This document shows, in pieces, positions 26,676 to 30,744 of a stretch of DNA of 30,744 nucleotides (its first letter is position 1; each line of letters begins with the position of its first letter). Source of the stretch: 0-14-0-20-45-22 sp041645495 (lineage in GTDB: Bacteria; Fidelibacterota; UBA2242). The notes under the pieces are model-generated. The model was given only the letters and a program-made list of their open reading frames with translations, did no database searches and was not told the origin of the DNA. Both the position numbers and the translations under genes were made by a program. Location of the stretch: positions 1 to 30,744 of the forward strand of contig JBAZPZ010000017.1 in the NCBI GenBank assembly GCA_041645495.1. Reading direction: 5' to 3'.

Positions 26676-26808
26676 ACAGTCATACTTTCAGTGGCGCTCA
26701 ACTCCGGATTTTTCGTAAACAACAGATTCTCGTTCACTTAATCTTTCCAACGACCGTTTGGTTCCAACTTTCAACTTTCTCCCGCCATCGACGGGATTCA
26801 ATCTTGAC

Positions 26809-27156
26809 CTATCCCGGCGGCCAGTTTAACTTTCTTCCGCCAAGAACATGCAGGTGAATATGAAAAACATCCTGTCCCGAATCGCGGCCGCAATTAAAAA
26901 TCAGTCGGTAGCCGGTCTCGGAAATATTTTCCCGTTTTGCCACGATATTCGCGACGGCGACCATTTTTCCGATCAGCGCCTCGTCTTCCGGCTGAACATC
27001 GCTGACTTTCGGGATATGCCTTTTCGGAATGACGAGAAAATGGATCGGGGCGCGTGGATGAATGTCCCGAAAGGCGACGATCTCGTCCGTTTCATATAAA
27101 AATTCCGTCCCAAATTGTCCGGAGGCGATTTTGCAAAAAATGCAATCTTCGTTCAC
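26809..27156 (-). CDS. HIT-family (histidine triad) nucleotide-binding protein
   Basis: This small 115-residue HINT-like nucleotide phosphoramidase/hydrolase begins with CIFCKIASG (Cys5, Cys8). It contains HFLVIPKRHIPKV and ends in the catalytic triad HIHLHVLGG (His99, His101, His103) and the family tail. The real start is GTG at 27156: GGGAGG lies 6 nt upstream and the codon overlaps the rsmE stop as GTGA. A longer ATG frame to 27276 adds 40 residues that belong to rsmE in another frame. HINT enzymes act on purine-nucleoside phosphoramidates; the cellular substrate is unknown. Confidence 0.93.
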   Translation of the reverse strand: MNEDCIFCKIASGQFGTEFLYETDEIVAFRDIHPRAPIHFLVIPKRHIPKVSDVQPEDEALIGKMVAVANIVAKRENISETGYRLIFNCGRDSGQDVFHIHLHVLGGRKLNWPPG

Positions 27157-27887
27157 AATAAACCTCCCTGTTGTGAATAATATTGATAAAGTTGAGAAAT
27201 CATCACCGCCGTGGCTAATTCCGTCCGAAGCCGGTACGGAAACAGGTTGACGGCTGAAAATCCCGCCGCGCGACAAAGATCGATCTCGTCACCGCTCAAT
27301 CCGCCTTCCGGGTCGATAAGCGCCGCGATCCGGTCGATCTCGCGAGGCTTCGGAACGAGCGACGCCAACGAATGAGAATTATCCTTTTCGGCGACGAGTT
27401 TGATCTCGATATTTTTCATGCTAATTAACCAATTCGCCAGACCGGACAGATCGCTTACTGTCGGCAAATACGCACATCCACTCTGTTTGACCGAATTCAG
27501 AACGATTTTTCGCATTCGTTCAGGATTGACGTGTTGCTTGACGGAATGTTGCGTCGTCAACGGATAAATTGTGTGAACGCCGAGCGCCAAAGCGGTGGTC
27601 AACACTTCGTCAAATGCGGCATTTTTAACTACACAAATTCCAAGATGGATTTCGGGAAAGATTCGGCGTTGCTTCGGCCGTTGCTGATGAACCAGACATT
27701 CGACCGTATCTTTGTTTATTGCGGAGATTTCGGCTTCATACTGATTTCCGTTCCCGTCGAAAAGCAAGATGACGTCGCCGACTCTTTTCCGAAGAACACG
27801 ACAACAATGATCGCGCTCTTCACCTCTGAGAACGGCGCGCCGGTCATGCACTTCATCCGGCTGAACGTAGAACTGGAAATCATGCAT
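27153..27887 (-). CDS. rsmE: 16S rRNA (uracil(1498)-N(3))-methyltransferase, divergent motif
   Basis: This 244-residue SPOUT-class methyltransferase methylates U1498 of 16S rRNA with SAM. A PUA-like N-terminal domain (about 1-75) includes HCCRVLRKRVGDVILLFDGN. The trefoil-knot domain contains NAAFDEVLTTALALGV, VLNSVKQSGCAYLPTV, IDPEGGLSGDEI (191-202) and RLRTELATA (219-227). The final knot motif differs from the usual LGxRILRTETA: Phe216 replaces Gly and Tyr218 replaces Arg. The ATG directly follows the stop of the upstream barrel gene (TAAATG), with no strong ribosome binding site, and the stop overlaps the HIT start. Family assignment is secure; full activity is less so. Confidence 0.9.
   Translation of the reverse strand: MHDFQFYVQPDEVHDRRAVLRGEERDHCCRVLRKRVGDVILLFDGNGNQYEAEISAINKDTVECLVHQQRPKQRRIFPEIHLGICVVKNAAFDEVLTTALALGVHTIYPLTTQHSVKQHVNPERMRKIVLNSVKQSGCAYLPTVSDLSGLANWLISMKNIEIKLVAEKDNSHSLASLVPKPREIDRIAALIDPEGGLSGDEIDLCRAAGFSAVNLFPYRLRTELATAVMISQLYQYYSQQGGLL
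27163..27168 (-). promoter_or_regulatory. Ribosome binding site deciding the GTG start of the HIT gene
   Basis: GGGAGG on the minus strand lies 6 nt before the GTG at 27156, inside the last codons of rsmE. It is among the strongest Shine-Dalgarno matches here and supports the short HIT protein. Confidence 0.7.
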
Positions 27888-28562
27888 TTAGTACTTTTTT
27901 CCCAATCCTATCTTGATGATCAACCCGCTGTAATTTTTCATGCCCGGGTAAGGAACAACCAGTTGGTTGTTTTCATCGTAGTAAGTTTCTGCTTTGTCGA
28001 GCGTCTTTGAAAACCGGATCATTTCGTAACCGAAGTAAAACGAAACGATCGCCGCCGGGCCGTAGGTGAAATCGACACCCGCGCCGACTCTCAGCGCCCC
28101 GGTATAGGCAACGTCGATCTGTTTCATTCTATCGACAAAATCGGATATATTCGGCGGATCGAACGCCACCACCGGGCCGGCGGAAAAATCGATGAACGGC
28201 CGGAAATTATTTGCTATTTGATCGGCGAACAGGATTCGTTTGTACCCGACGAGAACCGGCATGAGCGTCAGACGGCGTTTATCCGTCCGTTCGTAATAAG
28301 TTCCTGTCCAAGAGTCGTAGATTGGATAGGACCCTTTGATTACGAGCAGATTGGATTGAATAGTGATTCGGTTTGATGTATTGATTGACCATTCGTAAAA
28401 TCCGCCCACTCCGGAACCGCGATCCGTTGTAATCAACGTCAGACCGGCAAAACGATGGCGAATTTCCTTCGTTGCGTATTTGGTTTGTGCATTCGCCAGA
28501 CCGGCAAAACACATCGCCAGAAGAACCATGTACATCAAATTGATTTTTTTTGTTTTCATCAT
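27888..28562 (-). CDS. Uncharacterised outer-membrane beta-barrel-like protein
   Basis: This 224-residue protein has a clear signal peptide (cleavage near LANAQ, residue 25). The mature part alternates hydrophobic and polar residues with Gly and aromatic residues, as in small outer-membrane barrels: LMPVLVGYKRILF, FRPFIDFSAGPVVAF, LRVGAGVDFTYGPAAIVSFY. It ends in LIIKIGLGKKY, with a terminal aromatic residue. No named family was recognised. ATGATG gives two possible starts (28562 or 28559), with AAGG upstream. rsmE follows with no gap. A structural or porin-like role is inferred. Confidence 0.72.
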   Translation of the reverse strand: MMKTKKINLMYMVLLAMCFAGLANAQTKYATKEIRHRFAGLTLITTDRGSGVGGFYEWSINTSNRITIQSNLLVIKGSYPIYDSWTGTYYERTDKRRLTLMPVLVGYKRILFADQIANNFRPFIDFSAGPVVAFDPPNISDFVDRMKQIDVAYTGALRVGAGVDFTYGPAAIVSFYFGYEMIRFSKTLDKAETYYDENNQLVVPYPGMKNYSGLIIKIGLGKKY

Positions 28563-28774
28563 CGGCTTCGACCTTTTTCTCTCTATTTCCGGCTGAATTT
28601 ACATTATCGTCCGAGAATCCAAAAGATTTTTACGGTCAGCGGTTTTGGGATGAGACATGCGGACGGTCGGCAAGACAGTCGCCCGATAAATGCATTTCCG
28701 ATCGACAATCCAATTTGGCTATGTTATCCGAAGAATTTTTCGTTAAATTTCCCCGAATTTTGAAAGTTAATGGT

Positions 28775-29854
28775 ATGTCAGTCAGTAAAGTTCATTTCAT
28801 GAAAATGACCCGCGGCGAGCCGATCGACCGGACGAAGAATCGCCTGAAAGCCTTGTTTAAAAAAGCGGGATTGGACGAGATTCTCTCGCCCGGTGAATTC
28901 GTCGCCATCAAGGCGCATTTCGGGGAAAAAGGCAACGTCACTTACCTCGATCCGCGTTACATCGAACCGATCGTCCGCATGATCAAAGCGCGCGGCGCAA
29001 AACCGTTTGTGACCGATACGTGTGTTTTATATTCGGGCGCCCGCGACAACGCAATCGATCACCTCTTGATCGCAAACGAGCATGGTTACAACATCGAAAC
29101 GCTCGGCGCGCCGGTCATCATCGCCGACGGAATTTTAGGGAAAAATGAGACGGAGATCGAAGTCAATGCTCCCATCTATCCGAAAGTCGCCGTTGCCGCC
29201 GAACTCGTCAGCGCGAATTCGATCATCGTCGTCAGTCACGCCACCGGTCATATCACGGTTGGATTGGCGGCGACGCTGAAAAATCTCGGAATGGGAATGG
29301 CGAGCCGGAAGGGAAAATTAACACAACATTCCGTCTCGAAGCCGATCATCAGCCCGCAAAAATGCGTCGCCTGCGGAACCTGCGCCGGTTCGTGTCCGGT
29401 TCAGGCAATTACCGTCGGTGAGAAGTACGCTGTTATCGACGAGTCGATCTGCATTGGGTGCGGAGAATGTCTGACCGTTTGCCGGTACAAAGCAGTAAAA
29501 TTCAAATGGAACAGCACGACGGAAGAACTGCAAAAACGGATCGTCGAGCACGCGCTGGGAATCATCAAACAAAAAAACGGAAAAATCGGCTACATCACGT
29601 TTCTCATCAGCATGTCGCAAGACTGTGATTGTCTGAACGAAAAATCAGCCATCATGCTGGATGATATCGGCGTCCTCGCGGGAAAAGACCCGGTTGCTAT
29701 CGATCAGGCGGTTTTCGATTTGACGAAACAGCACGCCGGACAATCGCTTTCCGAACTGGCGTTCCCGGAAATCGATGCGACCGTGCAGTTGGCCTACGCC
29801 GAACAACTTGGACTCGGTTCTCGGAAGTATCATTTGATCGAAGAAGAAATTTAA
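28775..29854 (+). CDS. DUF362-domain iron-sulfur protein
   Basis: This protein has 359 residues from the ATG at 28775. The DUF362 domain (about 1-180 and again 250-345) surrounds a bacterial ferredoxin insert. Cys197, Cys200, Cys203 and Cys207 (CVACGTCAGSCP), then Cys226, Cys229, Cys232 and Cys236 (CIGCGECLTVC), should bind two [4Fe-4S] clusters. GEFVAIKAHFGEKGN and VVSHATGHITVGLAATLKNLGMG are typical of the family. A Cys284-Asp-Cys286 pair may add a metal ligand. The molecular role is unknown; electron transfer in the cytoplasm is inferred. The frame stays open upstream to 28550, but those codons do not resemble the family. The ribosome binding site is weak, so the start is uncertain. Confidence 0.88.
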   Translation: MSVSKVHFMKMTRGEPIDRTKNRLKALFKKAGLDEILSPGEFVAIKAHFGEKGNVTYLDPRYIEPIVRMIKARGAKPFVTDTCVLYSGARDNAIDHLLIANEHGYNIETLGAPVIIADGILGKNETEIEVNAPIYPKVAVAAELVSANSIIVVSHATGHITVGLAATLKNLGMGMASRKGKLTQHSVSKPIISPQKCVACGTCAGSCPVQAITVGEKYAVIDESICIGCGECLTVCRYKAVKFKWNSTTEELQKRIVEHALGIIKQKNGKIGYITFLISMSQDCDCLNEKSAIMLDDIGVLAGKDPVAIDQAVFDLTKQHAGQSLSELAFPEIDATVQLAYAEQLGLGSRKYHLIEEEI

Positions 29855-29920
29855 CCAGCAGCGTTTGTTTTTCCGTTCTTTCAATTTTAAAAATTTTATC
29901 CTGAAAGGAGTTTCCGAAAT

Positions 29921-30744
29921 ATGTTAACCATCGCACTACTTCTAATTATCGGCATCGCGCTTCTCTATTTAGGAGCCGAGGGCCTTATCAGGGGCGCCAG
30001 TTCGGTTTCACTCCGCTGGGGACTTAGCCCGCTTTTTATTGGACTGACCATCGTTGCCTTTGGCACCAGCGCTCCGGAACTCGTTGTTTCCATCGAAGCC
30101 GCCGTTAAAATGCACGGCGCGATTTCCATCGGAAATGTCGTCGGCTCGAATATTTTCAACATCGCCGTCATTTTGGGATTAGCGGCACTGATTTGTCCGT
30201 TGAAAATCCACCGTCAGCTCGTCATCATCGATATGCCGATTTTAATTGGTGTCTCTGTCCTGTTCTTCGTTTTCTTTTTAGATTTTCAAATCAATCGTAT
30301 CGAAGGACTTATTCTATTTCTTGGAATCGTCTGTTATGTAATTTTCAGCCTCATCTACGCCAAAAAGCAATATCAAAAAGGAATCGAATTTATCCACGAA
30401 GACGACATACCCAAACCGACGCAAAGCGTGACGATGGATTTCCTTTTCATCGCCGGCGGTCTGTGCGCATTGATACTGGGCTCGCATTTTTTCGTCGAAG
30501 GAGCCATCGGAATGGCGCGTGTTCTCGGTATCAGCGAAGCCGTCATCGGGTTGACAATCGTCTCGATCGGGACGAGTCTGCCGGAGCTGGCGACTTCCAT
30601 TGTTGCGGCTTTTCGTAAGGAAGCCGACATCGCGGTTGGAAATATCGTCGGGTCGAATATTTTCAACCTACTGGCGATCGTTGGAATCGCGTCGCTGGTT
30701 CGTCCGATCGACGGAACCGGCATCGCCATGACCGACACGCTCGT
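29921..30744 (+). CDS. CaCA-family calcium/sodium antiporter, C-terminus cut by window end
   Basis: The first 274 residues of a YrbG-like Ca2+/Na+ (or K+) exchanger are present. Two inverted halves each carry the ion-binding signature: GTSAPELVVSI with Glu53 and GNVVGSNIFN at 71-80 in the first, GTSLPELATSI with Glu222 and GNIVGSNIFN at 240-249 in the second. Hydrophobic helices fill the rest. AAAGGAG lies 10 nt before the ATG. It follows the DUF362 gene after 66 bp on the same strand and may be co-transcribed. The reading frame is open to the last base; family proteins are usually a little over 300 residues, so only the last helices are missing. Confidence 0.92.
   Translation, partial: MLTIALLLIIGIALLYLGAEGLIRGASSVSLRWGLSPLFIGLTIVAFGTSAPELVVSIEAAVKMHGAISIGNVVGSNIFNIAVILGLAALICPLKIHRQLVIIDMPILIGVSVLFFVFFLDFQINRIEGLILFLGIVCYVIFSLIYAKKQYQKGIEFIHEDDIPKPTQSVTMDFLFIAGGLCALILGSHFFVEGAIGMARVLGISEAVIGLTIVSIGTSLPELATSIVAAFRKEADIAVGNIVGSNIFNLLAIVGIASLVRPIDGTGIAMTDTL

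Noticed and set aside
26781..26800. Short hairpin CCCG/CGGG between the HIT gene and smc
   Set aside because: The stem is only 4 bp and has no T-run, so it was not called a terminator.

Overview
The window looks like a chromosomal segment of a Gram-negative bacterium of the FCB superphylum (Fibrobacteres-Chlorobi-Bacteroidetes and allied candidate phyla such as Marinimicrobia, KSB1 or Calditrichota). The pointers are a PorV/PorQ-like barrel, a secreted protein with a type IX-secretion-like (FlgD/Por-like) C-terminal domain, a TonB-dependent receptor with an N-terminal carboxypeptidase-regulatory-like domain, and a GWxTD-domain protein. Gene content alone does not fix the phylum. No mobile element, CRISPR array, phage gene or plasmid function was seen.

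Region 1 (1-11.1 kb, minus strand) is one tightly packed transcription unit. A near-consensus promoter (TTGACA, 17 bp, TATATT) leads into an exported GH13 alpha-amylase-type enzyme. It is followed by a two-domain parvulin prolyl isomerase, a TonB-dependent receptor, a 1227-residue secreted protein with calcium-loop-like repeats and a sorting domain, a PorV-like barrel, and the first 13 codons of a further exported protein. Neighbouring genes overlap or lie within 10 bp, except for the last, about 40 bp on. I infer a cell-envelope system for handling alpha-glucans or a similar ligand, built from TonB-dependent and type-IX-like parts and without a recognisable SusD. This is the most interesting part of the window.

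Region 2 (11.1-12.3 kb) is a 311-base divergent intergenic region with a perfect 8-bp inverted repeat, then a plus-strand cation diffusion facilitator with an HDHD metal site.

Region 3 (12.3-17.0 kb, minus strand) is a housekeeping operon: HAD phosphatase, acpS (TTG start), nnr, a VanZ-like membrane protein and recN. The three junctions from HAD to vanZ are overlaps of 8, 4 and 4 nt.

Region 4 (17.1-20.9 kb, minus strand) holds pgk, tpiA, secG, tRNA-Leu(GAG) and an exported TPR protein, closed by a bidirectional hairpin terminator. The secG to tRNA-Leu(GAG) order matches secG-leuU of E. coli.

Region 5 (21.0-28.6 kb, minus strand) carries an outer-membrane barrel protein, rsmE, a HIT-family hydrolase, smc, a GWxTD-domain exported protein and a ComF-like phosphoribosyltransferase.

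Region 6 (28.8 kb to the end, plus strand) has a DUF362 protein with two [4Fe-4S] ferredoxin motifs and a CaCA-type Ca2+/Na+ antiporter cut off by the window edge.

Genes in regions 3-6 are visibly richer in G+C than those at the left end. Starts were chosen by Shine-Dalgarno spacing, signal peptides and coupling to the upstream gene, so several are shorter than the longest open frame.
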